Assembly (NCBI RefSeq): GCF_900604515.1
Contig: NZ_UWOS01000001.1
Location: forward strand, 372,001 to 436,000
DNA: 64,000 nt
Reading direction: 5' to 3'
From: Arcanobacterium ihumii
GTDB taxonomy: Bacteria > Actinomycetota > Actinomycetes > Actinomycetales > Actinomycetaceae
This document shows positions 1 through 9,103 of the stretch, piece after piece. How positions within the stretch are numbered: the stretch's first letter is position 1; each line of letters begins with the position of its first letter. Made by a program: the position numbers and the translations under genes. A model generated the notes under the pieces. It saw only the letters and a program-made list of their open reading frames with translations. It did not search any database and was not told the origin of the DNA.

Positions 1-64
1 GTACCTTTGCTTGGGTGCCCTTTCCTGCTCCAGGAGGACCAACCATAACAAAACGTGCCTTCAT
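1..64 (-). CDS. adk: Adenylate kinase, N-terminal fragment
   Basis: Adenylate kinase interconverts ATP, AMP and ADP in the cytoplasm. Only the first 21 codons lie in the window; the gene runs off the left edge. The translation begins MKARFVMVGPPGAGKGTQAK, which contains the P-loop GPPGAGKGT typical of the family. The ATG at 64-62 overlaps the TGA stop of secY (63-61) as ATGA, so the two genes are probably translationally coupled, and secY-adk is a very common gene order in bacteria. The fragment is too short to judge the rest of the protein. Confidence 0.93.
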   Translation of the reverse strand, partial: MKARFVMVGPPGAGKGTQAKV

Positions 65-1347
65 CGTAAGAAACCTTCATAGTGACGTTGTTGGAGCTGC
101 GCGTCAATATCTTTGACTGTTTGGAGTCCAACTCCAACGAGGATGATAATCGAAGTTCCACCAAATCCACCGGATGCGATTCCGAGTTGGTTGAACACGA
201 TATGTGGAATAAGCGCAATAATCGCAAGGTAGAGTGCACCAACCCAATTGATGCGGTTAATGACGTAGCGTAAGTAATCCGCGGTTGGCTGTCCAGCACG
301 AATACCTGGGATGAATCCCCCGTAGCGCTTCATGTTATCTGCAACTTCTTCTGGGTTGAATGTAATCGACGTGTAGAAGAAAGCGAAGAAAATGATTAGT
401 AACGCGTAAACGACCATGTACCATGGCGACGTCCACGTGAAGTTTGCATGTAGCCACTGAACCCAACCAGAATTCTGGTTACCAAACTGGGCAATCATCT
501 GAGGAAGCGAAAGGATAGAGGACGCGAAGATCACTGGGATCACGTTCGCCATATTGATCTTCAGAGGAATATAAGTGGACGTGCCGCCGTAGGTGCGTCG
601 TCCAACAACACGCTTAGCATACTGAACTGGAATACGTCGCTGAGACTGCTCAACGAAAACAACGACCACAGTGATTGCCAAGAACATGACGACGACGATC
701 GCTACGTCCATCCAGCCACCTGCGGACTTGGAAACGGTTCCGAGCATCGCTGGGAAGTTTGCAGCGATTCCGGTGAAGATCAAGAGGGACATTCCATTGC
801 CGACGCCGCGCTCCGTGATTATTTCCGCGAGCCACATGACCAAAGCCGTACCAGCAGTCATTGAGAGGATTGTTAAAAGCTTTGTTCCAATCGTGGCATC
901 TGGAATCGGCTGAACGTTACATCCAGCAAAGAGTCCTGTATTGGCAACAGAAACGATCACCGATGACTGAAGGACTGCCAAGAATATCGTGAGGTAACGC
1001 GTGTACTCTGTGAGCTTCGCGGTACCCGACTGACCTTCCTTGTGGAGCTCTTCAAAACGTGGGATGACGACGCGCATCAACTGGATGATAATCGACGCAG
1101 TAATGTACGGCATGATTCCCAAAGCAAAGACCGAAAGTTGAAGCATGCCACCACCGGCGAACATGTTCATCATGGTTAGCAAGTCAGCCGAACCTGCCTG
1201 ATCCAAACAAATTCGGACATTCTCATATGAAATGAACGGAGCCGGAACGTATGTACCAAGGCGGTAAATCGCCATGATAAACATCGTTAAGAGCAGCTTG
1301 CGACGCAAGTCTGGAGTACGGAACGCCGATCCTAGTGCTTTCAGCAA
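61..1347 (-). CDS. secY: Protein translocase subunit SecY
   Basis: SecY forms the protein-conducting channel of the Sec translocon in the cytoplasmic membrane together with SecE (encoded here at 38586-38828). The 428 residues have the family length and about ten hydrophobic segments. The N-terminus (LKALGSAFRTPDLRRKLL) and the cytoplasmic loop with QSQRRIPVQYAKR (about residues 235-250) are family hallmarks. The start chosen is TTG at 1347, which gives the expected N-terminus and has a purine-rich GAGAGG sequence upstream. In most bacteria secY follows rplO directly. Here a surface-protein gene and a terminator lie between them, so secY probably uses its own promoter (see the TATAAT at 1433-1438). 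Confidence 0.97.
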   Translation of the reverse strand: MLKALGSAFRTPDLRRKLLLTMFIMAIYRLGTYVPAPFISYENVRICLDQAGSADLLTMMNMFAGGGMLQLSVFALGIMPYITASIIIQLMRVVIPRFEELHKEGQSGTAKLTEYTRYLTIFLAVLQSSVIVSVANTGLFAGCNVQPIPDATIGTKLLTILSMTAGTALVMWLAEIITERGVGNGMSLLIFTGIAANFPAMLGTVSKSAGGWMDVAIVVVMFLAITVVVVFVEQSQRRIPVQYAKRVVGRRTYGGTSTYIPLKINMANVIPVIFASSILSLPQMIAQFGNQNSGWVQWLHANFTWTSPWYMVVYALLIIFFAFFYTSITFNPEEVADNMKRYGGFIPGIRAGQPTADYLRYVINRINWVGALYLAIIALIPHIVFNQLGIASGGFGGTSIIILVGVGLQTVKDIDAQLQQRHYEGFLR

Positions 1348-1432
1348 GAGAGGTCCTCTCGGTCAGGCCAATTTCTGGCTATTCGGTTTTGTGAGCCGAA
1401 TGTTAGTGCGCGAGCATATACGCCAATGAAAC

Positions 1433-1438
1433 ATTATA
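1433..1438 (-). promoter_or_regulatory. Probable -10 box of a secY promoter
   Basis: On the minus strand the hexamer is TATAAT, a perfect -10 consensus, about 85 bases before the secY TTG. No good -35 hexamer stands 16-18 bases upstream, so it may be a -10-dependent promoter. An independent promoter is expected because secY is cut off from the ribosomal cluster. Confidence 0.4.
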
Positions 1439-1645
1439 CCGGTAAATGAGCAATTCTTGATACGCAAATTTGAGAGACTTACAACGCGTTTGGAAACATT
1501 TTGCCTACAAATCGGTCATTTAAGGTCCAAAGGACTGGCATTGACCGATGAAGATATGACATAGAACTTATTGAGCCACGTTTTTGGTATGGATTTGGTG
1601 CGATATTTTGGCAGTTTGGAGTGCTCGACGGTAACTGGATAGCAC

Positions 1646-1686
1646 TGTGGGATTGGAAACCGTTGTTTCGGCTCCAATCCCACAGC
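1646..1686. repeat. Perfect 13-bp inverted repeat, possible terminator
   Basis: CTGTGGGATTGGA and TCCAATCCCACAG form perfect arms around a 15-base loop, about 140 bases downstream of the surface-protein stop codon. No U tract follows on the minus strand. It could end the surface-protein transcript or act as a protein-binding palindrome. Confidence 0.45.
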
Positions 1687-1822
1687 GGTTTGGGTGTTTA
1701 ATATGTGCTTGTCAGAAAACACCCAAGTCTTGTCCCCTACCCATGGTTGCCACGCCGGTTAGCGCAATTTCAGTGTTCACACATAAAGTGTGGCTACCAA
1801 AGAGGTTCAAGGAGATAATGCG

Positions 1823-4475
1823 TCAGGCATTCTTGCGGCGAGTCACTAGCGCGCCCACACCAGTAAGAGTAGCCATCATGGCGATCAGGCCAAGACCAAG
1901 ACTGGTCGAACCAGTCTTTGCAAGACCACCACCAGCACCGCCAGCGTCAGTGCTGGCACTGGCATCGCCGAGTGCGATCGAGTCAGCAGTCACTTCCAAC
2001 TGACCTTCCTGCTGGACAAGCGCACCACCAGCACGCACAGCCATCACATGATGCAAACCAAGCTCAGCCGACGCAGGAACAGTAAAGGTCACTGTTGCCA
2101 TTCCCTTTGCATCAACAGTCACATTCTGTACCAGACCAATCGTGGTCGAGTGCAACTCGAGAGCTACTACTTCCCCAGCCTTGAAACCAGACAACGAAGC
2201 GGTAACCTGCTCACCACGATGAACACGAACCTTATCCAAGGTCAACTTGTACGGGAAGGACCGTGAATCAAGCGGATCAGTACCATCCTTGATCTCATCA
2301 CCATCACTTACCCCATCGCCATCGGTATCAGCCTTGTTTGGATCGGTACCGTTCTTGATCTCATCACCATCGGAAACACCGTCACCATCAGTGTCTGGGT
2401 TCTTTGGATCAGTGCCGTTCTTGATCTCATCACCATCGGAAACACCATCGCCATCAGTATCGACCTTCAACGGATCGGTACCGTTCTTGATCTCATCACC
2501 ATCCGAAACGCCATCACCATCAGTATCGGCCTTGGTTGGGTCAGTGTGATACTTGTTCACCTCATCGCCATCAGTTAAACCATCACCATCGGTATCTGGG
2601 TTCTTTGGATCAGTGCCGTTCTTGATCTCATCACCATCATTGACCCCATCACCATCAGTATCAGGCTTGAGCGGATCAGTACCATGCTTTGCTTCGTCTT
2701 CATCAGTGACACCGTCGCCATCACTGTCGAGCGCTTCCCATACTGCACGAAGTGTTACCGATAATGCAGACGAGGACGCTACTAGATCAGAATACTTCAT
2801 CGTGTTAGTCACGTTAGAAGTAGTCTTTGAACCTGATACGGCTTCCCAACCTTTGAACGCATAATACTGGCGTGTAGGAGCTTGGTCAGGAAGAAGAGAA
2901 GTATCAGACCACGTCACATTAGCCTTATCGGCAATAGTTGCCGGGCTTCCCCCAGCAGTATCATACTTAACCGAATACAAACGGTTGTAGACGTAATAGA
3001 TATCAGTAACACCAGTTGCAGGAAAAGGAACATCGACTGCGGAAGTGCGAACACTAGAAGCGTCTTTACCAATCATCACTCCCGCCGCAGCAGCATCTGC
3101 AACAAGGACATACCCATCAAGAGTTTTCGGCGCGGCCTTCACTGCAGCATCAGCTGGTTGCGTAGCAGAACCAGGAAAACCATATACTACCTGAGTAGGC
3201 TCAATAGGTGTACCAGTTTGATCAACATGATGAACACTGACAGTAGTTTGTGAATCGGCTTTATTTGACAGCACAACATCAGAAAGTTGGGTAGAGCGTT
3301 CAACACCATACGAAGTCTTCACTGTAATAGTTGCTGTTTCTTTCACCAACGGATCAGCAAACTTTATCGCAGCGTACATTTCAGGAGATGTCGAGATTAA
3401 ATTCCGCTGCTTAGTAACAGTGTAATAGTCAATCGTAGGCTGATTTGCATCCGTAGGAACAGTCGCATTACTAGGTATGCTGAACACCGTATTCCCTTCA
3501 AGCGGACCATAATTGACTGCAACAGTCCAACTACTATCAGAGTTCTTCACAAAACCATACTCGCCTGGCTTCAATACTTTCTCAGCATCAGTCACAGATG
3601 CCAAATCCTGTGGAATCGAGAGATTTTTGCTACTAAAAGAGAAACGATCAGCTTCGTTTATAAAACCTGTATTAGCACCATCCCGTCGATACATAGCAGA
3701 ACCAATTGCGTTTATATCAAGCGCAGTAATCGTTGCCCCATTTGTTGGCGCAATATTCATCATAATAACGCGATTAGCAGATGCAGTGGGAACTGTATGT
3801 CCAGAAATTACCTCATTCAAATCTGCAAATAACAGTGGCGCAAAAACTAAATTGTTAGAGTTATATATTGCGTTGTCGCTCAAGTAAAAATCGTTCGCAT
3901 TAGGAATAATTCCTTGAGCAGGGTAATTCGCAGCAACTTTATACACAGAAGAACCAATAGAAAAAGATTCAACTCCAGTAGAACCATTAAAATTTGCCCA
4001 AATTAGATTTGAAGAAACAGGAATTGTTGCACTAAATTTTCCAGCCGCTGGGATAGCATTTTTAGTTAGCACAAGACAGTTACTTGCAATTGAGGCAGTA
4101 TACAGAGGATTACCCTCTGGAACGTTCGGGGAAGTTCCTCGTAAGCTAAGAGTAAGCACGCTTCCAGGCGAACGCTCAAAACAGGTTGTTACTGTATCGC
4201 CTATCTGAAGAGTCGATTGCTCAGCAATCTGCAAATTAAAGGTAGTTATTGTATCTTGTTGAAGACCAGCAGGTGAAGTTTCATTATAAATCTTAGTACC
4301 ATCAAGACTAGTGATGCTGGTGATCTCAGCTGAGCCAATATCAGTAATCTTATGATCTGTTGCCGCACTGGCAGTTGGCGCAAGGGAAACAAGGCTGCCA
4401 ACAGTAACTATCGATGCAACAAACGCACCGAATAGTCTCTTAAAGCAAGCCCCCCGCGATTTTCTGTGTATTCAT
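1823..4475 (-). CDS. LAKTG-anchored surface protein with thrombospondin type 3 repeats; reading frame broken at a G6 tract in the signal peptide
   Basis: Predicted cell-wall-anchored surface protein. The main reading frame is open from about 4471 to the stop at 1823, but it has no ATG, GTG or TTG codon before 4234, which lies beyond the signal peptide. The ATG at 4475, preceded by AAGGA, begins MNTQKIAGG and meets a stop after eleven codons. A run of six G (plus-strand C at 4450-4455) separates the frames. With one G fewer, the product is 883 residues with a signal peptide whose core is [18 protein letters not shown] followed by an APTASA cleavage site. Downstream come a long N-terminal region of unknown fold, a MucBP-like segment (about 3000-3250), an InlB-type B repeat (about 2750-2980), seven thrombospondin type 3 repeats (2264-2728), a further beta-rich domain, then LAKTG, a membrane segment and RRKNA. 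The LAxTG motif is typical of class E sortase substrates. Family calls come from motifs only; host target unknown. Confidence 0.8.
2264..2728 (-). repeat. Seven tandem thrombospondin type 3 repeats (66-69 bases each)
   Basis: Seven units of 22-23 residues follow the pattern DTDGDGxxDGDExxxGTDPxxx. Spaced Asp residues like these coordinate calcium in thrombospondin type 3 repeats. Units 4 to 7 are nearly identical at the protein level ([19 protein letters not shown] with small changes) and very similar at the DNA level, so the array could gain or lose units by recombination. It probably forms a rigid calcium-dependent stalk between the N-terminal region and the wall anchor. Confidence 0.9.
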
Positions 4476-4524
4476 AGCAATCCTTGCATTGAGGAAATAA
4501 GTACTTGGATACCAAAATAACAGC

Positions 4525-4554
4525 GTTATAGGAATCCACTATAAATCTATACAA
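4525..4554 (-). promoter_or_regulatory. Candidate promoter of the surface-protein gene
   Basis: On the minus strand TTGTAT (4554-4549) and TATAAC (4530-4525) are separated by 18 bases, about 50 bases before the ATG at 4475. The 310-base region 4476-4785 is markedly A+T-rich and also holds a 7-bp hairpin (TTTCTAA/TTAGAAA at 4567-4586). Confidence 0.4.
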
Positions 4555-4730
4555 CATAAATTTATTTTTCTAATTAATTTTAGAAATATTCACTATTCAA
4601 TATACATAAGTAGAGAATTCTGTACCATTTGATAGCAAATAGGCGTTTTGTACGATATTTAATGAACTGTACTCACTACCAAAGTCCTAGATGTATCTAA
4701 CCTCAGTTAAAAATTCAAACTTACTAATGT

Positions 4731-4776
4731 AAACGTAAGGGTGGCTCCCACTTACGTGGGAGCCACCCTTACGTTT
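4731..4776 (-). terminator. Terminator after rplO
   Basis: A perfect 21-bp stem with a 4-base loop starts ten bases after the rplO stop. The inner arm is GGGTGGCTCCCAC. Minus-strand bases after the stem are TTTACATTAG, so the U tract is weak, but the stem is very stable. It probably ends the S10-spc transcript before the surface-protein gene. Confidence 0.8.
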
Positions 4777-4785
4777 TTCGAAACC

Positions 4786-5262
4786 TTATGCTTCGCGCTT
4801 CTCGATTAAACCACCAGCAGCTTCGATCTTCTCCTTTGCAGAAGCAGACCACGCATCAGCAGTTACCGAAACCTTCACAGAGATCTCACCGGTACCGAGA
4901 ATCTTCACTGGAAGCTTAGGGCGTACAGCACCCTTAGCAACTAGCTCTTCAACGGTAACGTTTCCACCCTCTGGGAATAGCTCAACAAGCTTGTCCAAGT
5001 TAACTACCTGGTACTCAACGCGAGCCGGGTTCTTGAATCCACGCAACTTCGGAAGGCGCATGTGCATTGGCATCTGGCCGCCTTCGAAGCCTGCAGGCAC
5101 CTGGTAACGAGCCTTTGTCCCCTTGGTACCACGACCTGCAGTCTTACCCTTGGAGCCTTCACCACGACCAACACGAGTACGAGCTTTCTTGGCTCCCTCA
5201 GCTGGGCGAAGATCATGAATCTTGAGAATGTCAACGGATTCGGTCGTCTTCTTTTCTGACAT
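4786..5262 (-). CDS. rplO: 50S ribosomal protein L15
   Basis: Binds 23S rRNA during assembly of the large subunit. The 158 residues start with an acidic leader of about 15 residues, followed by [14 protein letters not shown] and the glycine/lysine-rich stretch [17 protein letters not shown] (about residues 33-49), and end in the L18e/L15 fold. Its ATG shares one base with the TGA of rpmD (TGATG). It is the last gene of the ribosomal cluster here, because a strong hairpin follows at once and secY, its usual next neighbour, is about 3.4 kb further on. Confidence 0.98.
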   Translation of the reverse strand: MSEKKTTESVDILKIHDLRPAEGAKKARTRVGRGEGSKGKTAGRGTKGTKARYQVPAGFEGGQMPMHMRLPKLRGFKNPARVEYQVVNLDKLVELFPEGGNVTVEELVAKGAVRPKLPVKILGTGEISVKVSVTADAWSASAKEKIEAAGGLIEKREA

Positions 5263-5438
5263 CAGTCAACCTCCTCCACGGTAACGAGGTGCGCTACCGT
5301 ACGAATCATTCCGCGTACAATCGGAGTATCCTCACGAACCACGGACTGATGAATCTTACGCAGACCCAGGGAACGCATGGTGTCCTTCTGGTTCTGCTTG
5401 GCGCCAACAAGGCCCTTCTTTTGCGTAATCTTCAGCAT
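5262..5438 (-). CDS. rpmD: 50S ribosomal protein L30
   Basis: Small large-subunit protein of 58 residues, translated from [20 protein letters not shown] onward and ending LVTVEEVD. The core [20 protein letters not shown] is the L30 signature, in which LGL(R/K)K(I/L) lies near residue 24. The gene is tightly packed: its ATG shares a base with the TAA of rpsE (TAATG) and its TGA shares a base with the ATG of rplO. The position between rpsE and rplO is the conserved spc order. Confidence 0.97.
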   Translation of the reverse strand: MLKITQKKGLVGAKQNQKDTMRSLGLRKIHQSVVREDTPIVRGMIRTVAHLVTVEEVD

Positions 5439-6145
5439 TATGCACCAACTCCTGCTGCAGCTGCCTCATTCTCTGCCTGCTGGGCAGCGATTTCAGCATC
5501 CTCGCGTTCCTTGGCTTCGTGCTCAGCGCGAGCGCGGAGCATCGATGCTGGAGCTACACGGTCAAGTGGGAGACCACGGCGAGCGGCAACAGCCTCTGGC
5601 TGCTCAAGCTGCTTAAGTGCAGCTACCGCGCCGCGAACAATGTTGATCGCGTTTGACGATCCGAGCGACTTGCTCAAAACGTCGTGGATACCAGCGCACT
5701 CCATCAGAGCACGCACAGGACCACCAGCAATAACACCGGTACCGGCGGAAGCTGGGCGGAGCAAAACTACGCCAGCAGCGTCCTCACCCTGAACGAGGTG
5801 TGGAATCGTGGTGCCAATACGTGGAACCTTGAAGAAATTCTTCTTTGCATCCTCAGTACCCTTAGCAATTGCTGCAGGAACTTCCTTTGCCTTGCCGTAG
5901 CCAACACCAACGGTGCCATTGCCATCGCCAACCACTACAAGAGCGGTAAACGACATGCGGCGTCCACCTTTAACGGTCTTAGCAACACGGTTGATTGTAA
6001 CGACGCGCTCGATGTAAGCGTTCTTCTCCTCGGCGCGACGATCGGTGCGACGGTCGCCACGGCGACCATCACGACGGTCATTGCGCTCTTCGCGCTCGCC
6101 GCCATTTTCCGAGCCCTTGGCTCGTCCTCGCTGCTCTGCAGCCAT
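5438..6145 (-). CDS. rpsE: 30S ribosomal protein S5
   Basis: Small-subunit protein at the mRNA entry site, involved in decoding accuracy. The 235 residues are longer than in E. coli because of an N-terminal extension rich in Arg, Glu and Asp (about residues 1-42) and an Ala/Glu-rich tail. Both are common in actinobacterial S5. The conserved core begins at [20 protein letters not shown] and includes [20 protein letters not shown]. It lies between rplR and rpmD. Confidence 0.98.
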   Translation of the reverse strand: MAAEQRGRAKGSENGGEREERNDRRDGRRGDRRTDRRAEEKNAYIERVVTINRVAKTVKGGRRMSFTALVVVGDGNGTVGVGYGKAKEVPAAIAKGTEDAKKNFFKVPRIGTTIPHLVQGEDAAGVVLLRPASAGTGVIAGGPVRALMECAGIHDVLSKSLGSSNAINIVRGAVAALKQLEQPEAVAARRGLPLDRVAPASMLRARAEHEAKEREDAEIAAQQAENEAAAAGVGA

Positions 6146-6169
6146 CAGAATATCCTCTCGTTTTGCCTA

Positions 6170-6541
6170 TTACAAGGTCAGTCCGGCATCGCGGGCGCCG
6201 TCTGCTACTGCAGCTACGCGACCATGATACTTGTTGCCACCACGGTCGAAGACCACAGCGGAAACGCCAGCCTCGATCGCACGCTTTGCAACGAGTTCAC
6301 CGACTTCACGTGACTTATCAACCTTGTTCGCTTCCTTCGAACGAAGAGAAACTTCCAAGGTAGATGCGGAAGCAAGTGTCTTGCCTACGGTATCGTCGAT
6401 AACCTGTGCAACCATATGACGGTTCGAGCGGGTTACGACGAGGCGTGGACGCTCTGCGGTACCAGAAATGCGCTTGCGAAGGCGTGCATGACGACGTGTG
6501 CGAGCAACGAACTTGCCTTTGCCCTTGATTGATACTGCCAT
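6170..6541 (-). CDS. rplR: 50S ribosomal protein L18
   Basis: Binds 5S rRNA and joins it to the large subunit. The translation [26 protein letters not shown] shows the basic N-terminus, and [20 protein letters not shown] the family core. I prefer ATG at 6541, which shares a base with the rplF TGA (TGATG). A GTG one codon upstream (6544) is also possible. From ATG the length is 123 residues. Confidence 0.97.
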   Translation of the reverse strand: MAVSIKGKGKFVARTRRHARLRKRISGTAERPRLVVTRSNRHMVAQVIDDTVGKTLASASTLEVSLRSKEANKVDKSREVGELVAKRAIEAGVSAVVFDRGGNKYHGRVAAVADGARDAGLTL

Positions 6542-7077
6542 CACTTACCAGCCTTTCCAGCCTTGCGGCGGATAATTTCGTCAGCGTACTTGACGCCCTT
6601 GCCCTTGTAAGGCTCAGGCTTGCGAAGCTTACGAATACGCGCAGCCATCTCACCGACCTGCTGCTTGGAGATACCGTTCACGGAGAACTTTGTTGGACCC
6701 TCCACTTCGAAAGTGATACCTTCCGGAGCCTCAACAAAAATCGTGTGGGAATAACCGAGCGAGAATTCAAGATCCTTGCCCTTAGCTACTACGCGGTAAC
6801 CTGTACCAACAATTTCCATCGCCTTTTTGTAACCGTCGGTTACACCGATGATGTTGTTGTTAATGAGGGTACGAGTTAGACCGTGAAGCGAACGTGAAAC
6901 ACGCTCGTCGTTAGGACGGGTAACTACAACCTGGTTGTCCTCGAGAGCTACTTCGATCGGAGAAGGAACCGACTGGGTGAGTTCACCCTTTGGGCCCTTA
7001 ACGGTGACTACACCGTTTTCGACCTTAACCTCTACGCCGCTAGGGATAGCAATAGGGAGCTTACCAATACGTGACAT
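6541..7077 (-). CDS. rplF: 50S ribosomal protein L6
   Basis: Large-subunit protein near the factor-binding centre. The 178 residues contain two copies of the L6 fold. The N-terminus is [17 protein letters not shown] and the C-terminal signature [14 protein letters not shown], which lies near the rRNA contact, is intact. It follows rpsH after 17 bases and overlaps the rplR start. Confidence 0.98.
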   Translation of the reverse strand: MSRIGKLPIAIPSGVEVKVENGVVTVKGPKGELTQSVPSPIEVALEDNQVVVTRPNDERVSRSLHGLTRTLINNNIIGVTDGYKKAMEIVGTGYRVVAKGKDLEFSLGYSHTIFVEAPEGITFEVEGPTKFSVNGISKQQVGEMAARIRKLRKPEPYKGKGVKYADEIIRRKAGKAGK

Positions 7078-7094
7078 TGTTTGACTCCTTTCGC

Positions 7095-7493
7095 TTACCA
7101 GACGTAGGCGAGGACTTCCCCACCTACACCCTTATCCTTAGCCTCACGATCGGTGAGGAGACCTGAAGATGTAGAAAGAATTGCTACACCCAAGCCACCA
7201 AGTACCTGAGGAAGATTCGTCGACTTCGCGTAAACACGAAGACCTGGCTTTGAAATACGGCGAAGACCAGCAAGCGAACGCTCACGGTTTGGACCGAACT
7301 TCAAGTTAAGAACGAGGGTTTTTCCAACCTTTGCATCCTCAACTTCGTAGTTTTCGATGTAACCCTCACGCTGGAGGATATCGGCGATATTCGCCTTCAT
7401 CTTTGAGTACGGCATAGATACCGACTCGTGGAATGCTGAGTTAGCATTCCGCAGACGCGTTAGCATGTCTGCAATTGGGTCTGTCATTGACAT
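7095..7493 (-). CDS. rpsH: 30S ribosomal protein S8
   Basis: Primary 16S rRNA-binding protein. In E. coli it also represses translation of the spc operon. The 132 residues begin [17 protein letters not shown] and carry the C-terminal signature [20 protein letters not shown], which are both standard. It lies between rpsZ (54-base gap) and rplF. Whether the autoregulation seen in enterobacteria exists here cannot be told from the sequence. Confidence 0.98.
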   Translation of the reverse strand: MSMTDPIADMLTRLRNANSAFHESVSMPYSKMKANIADILQREGYIENYEVEDAKVGKTLVLNLKFGPNRERSLAGLRRISKPGLRVYAKSTNLPQVLGGLGVAILSTSSGLLTDREAKDKGVGGEVLAYVW

Positions 7494-7547
7494 CGGGCAA
7501 AGCCCTTTCTCGTCGTGGTTTCCTATTCAGACCTACGACGTAGATTC

Positions 7548-7733
7548 TTACCAGCTGGACTTCTTAACGCCTGGGAGTTCGCCACGGAGGGCCATCTCAC
7601 GCAAGCAAACACGGCAGAGACCGAACTTGCGGTACACCGAGTGTGGGCGTCCACAACGCTGGCAACGCGTATAAGCGCGAACAGCGAACTTCGGCTTGCG
7701 ATCAGCCTTGATTTTGAGAGCGGTTTTTGCCAT
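7548..7733 (-). CDS. rpsZ: 30S ribosomal protein S14 type Z (zinc-binding)
   Basis: Small-subunit head protein, the short zinc-ribbon form (61 residues). Four cysteines at residues 24, 27, 40 and 43 ([10 protein letters not shown] and GLCRVCLRE) make the CxxC-CxxC zinc site. This distinguishes it from the cysteine-free form of about 100 residues that many actinobacteria keep elsewhere for zinc starvation. It sits between rplE (2-base gap) and rpsH, as usual for type Z. Confidence 0.97.
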   Translation of the reverse strand: MAKTALKIKADRKPKFAVRAYTRCQRCGRPHSVYRKFGLCRVCLREMALRGELPGVKKSSW

Positions 7734-7735
7734 CG

Positions 7736-8302
7736 TCAGTCCTCCTTGAATGGGAAGCCAAGGTGACGTAGCAAAGCACGTCCCTCGTCGTCGTTCTTAG
7801 CGCTCGTAACTACGGTGATATCCATACCACGAACACGGTCGATCTTGTCCTGATCGATCTCATGGAATACTGACTGTTCAGTCAAGCCGAAGGTGTAGTT
7901 TCCATTACCATCGAACTGCTGAGCCGAGAGTCCACGGAAATCGCGGATACGTGGCAAAGCGGTGGAAAGCAAACGATCGAGGAATTCCCACATGCGATCG
8001 CCGCGAAGCGTCACGTGCGCACCAATTGGCATACCTTCACGCAACTTGAACTGCGCGATGGACTTACGTGCCTTGGTAACCTGTGGCTTCTGACCGGTGA
8101 TAACGGTGAGGTCGGCAATTGCGCCGTCGATGACCTTTGAGTCACGAGCGGCTTCGCCAACACCCATATTTACGACGATCTTAACTAGACCAGCGGTCTG
8201 GTTAACGTTTGCATAGCTGAACTCGCCCTGAAGCTTCGCGATGATCTCTTCGCGGTACTTTGCCTTGAGGCGTGGCTGGACCTTATCGGTTGCGGTGCTC
8301 AC
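7736..8302 (-). CDS. rplE: 50S ribosomal protein L5
   Basis: Binds 5S rRNA and contacts the P-site tRNA. The 188 residues include [16 protein letters not shown] and the segment [17 protein letters not shown], both family signatures. The start codon is GTG at 8302 and overlaps the rplX TGA by four bases (GTGA), which suggests coupling. Confidence 0.98.
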   Translation of the reverse strand: MSTATDKVQPRLKAKYREEIIAKLQGEFSYANVNQTAGLVKIVVNMGVGEAARDSKVIDGAIADLTVITGQKPQVTKARKSIAQFKLREGMPIGAHVTLRGDRMWEFLDRLLSTALPRIRDFRGLSAQQFDGNGNYTFGLTEQSVFHEIDQDKIDRVRGMDITVVTSAKNDDEGRALLRHLGFPFKED

Positions 8303-8643
8303 AGCTCGATCTCCTCTCCTGCACGACGACCAATGCGCTCACGCATGATCTTCTTGCGGCCGTTGCGCTCGACTTCAACCTCACGGTAGCCGACGCGTAC
8401 TGGCTTCTTATCAGGGCCAATTAGCGCAACATTGGAAATGTGAATCGGAGCTTCAACGGTTTCCTTGCCACCGGTCGCCGCGCCACGATCAGTGCGACCA
8501 ACCTTGGTGTGCTTCGTTACCATCTGAGCATGCTCAACAAGGACGCGATTGTTCTCAAGATCAACCTTGAGAACACGACCGGTCTGTCCCTTGCTCCGAC
8601 CTGCGATAACCTTAACGAGGTCACCCTTCTTGATCTTCGCCAT
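8299..8643 (-). CDS. rplX: 50S ribosomal protein L24
   Basis: Assembly initiator of the large subunit. The 114 residues open with a KOW motif ([21 protein letters not shown], about residues 2-22), which defines the family. The stop overlaps the rplE start by four bases, and the ATG shares one base with the rplN stop. Confidence 0.98.
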   Translation of the reverse strand: MAKIKKGDLVKVIAGRSKGQTGRVLKVDLENNRVLVEHAQMVTKHTKVGRTDRGAATGGKETVEAPIHISNVALIGPDKKPVRVGYREVEVERNGRKKIMRERIGRRAGEEIEL

Positions 8644-9011
8644 CAGATTACCTCCGGTGCCAATGAAACGATACGCATGAACTTCTTGTCACGTAGCTCG
8701 CGAGCTACGGGTCCGAAGATACGCGTGCCGCGTGGTTCCGTGTCGTTCTTAAGAATAACGGCAGCGTTTTCACCGAAGCTGATGTACGAACCATCAGCGC
8801 GACGAGTTTCCTTCTTCGTGCGGACGACAACCGCCTTTACGACGTCGCCCTTCTTTACATTTCCGCCAGGAATTGCATCCTTGACGGTGGCAACAATTGT
8901 GTCACCAATTCCGGCGTAGCGCCGGCCGGATCCACCGAGAACACGGATGCAAAGAATTTCCTTTGCGCCGGTGTTATCAGCAATCTTGAGCCGCGACTCC
9001 TGCTGGATCAT
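8643..9011 (-). CDS. rplN: 50S ribosomal protein L14
   Basis: Large-subunit protein at the subunit interface (bridge B8) and a docking point for ribosome-silencing factors. The 122 residues begin [18 protein letters not shown], an almost invariant N-terminus, and contain the signature [16 protein letters not shown]. It is separated from rpsQ by about 90 bases, the largest gap within the spc part of the cluster. That gap contains GCCGGC-rich inverted sequence but no gene. Confidence 0.98.
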   Translation of the reverse strand: MIQQESRLKIADNTGAKEILCIRVLGGSGRRYAGIGDTIVATVKDAIPGGNVKKGDVVKAVVVRTKKETRRADGSYISFGENAAVILKNDTEPRGTRIFGPVARELRDKKFMRIVSLAPEVI

Positions 9012-9103
9012 TTATTTTCTCCTGTCGTCGTGCCGGTTCTCGTTAAACGAGCCTTGCCGAACGGATGGTTTTAATCGGCCGGCACTGATGCCGGCCGACA
9101 AAA

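Larger units (their letters stand above)
1348..1822. other. Intergenic region between surface-protein gene and secY
   Basis: No convincing gene lies in these 475 bases. It holds a perfect 13-bp inverted repeat (1646-1686) and a probable secY promoter. A 68-codon minus-strand reading frame at 1516-1722 has no family resemblance and spans the inverted repeat, so I do not call it. Confidence 0.5.

Noticed and set aside
1516-1722. 68-codon minus-strand frame between secY and the surface-protein gene
   Set aside because: It crosses the inverted repeat and has no recognisable domain or ribosome binding site.
2264-2728. Regular 66-base periodicity that could suggest a CRISPR array
   Set aside because: Units are contiguous, in frame and coding, without spacers of a constant length or palindromic repeats.
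2247-2864. Two plus-strand frames rich in Ser and Pro with repeated [16 protein letters not shown]
   Set aside because: They are the antisense reading of the thrombospondin type 3 repeat array, and the repeats explain the pattern.
4441-4474. Use of a non-standard ATA start codon to avoid the frameshift in the surface-protein gene
   Set aside because: The ATA at 4471 directly follows an in-frame TGA and has no better Shine-Dalgarno position than the ATG at 4475; the frameshift explanation is simpler.
5684-6313. 209-codon plus-strand frame opposite rpsE and rplR
   Set aside because: It is an antisense shadow of two certain ribosomal-protein genes.
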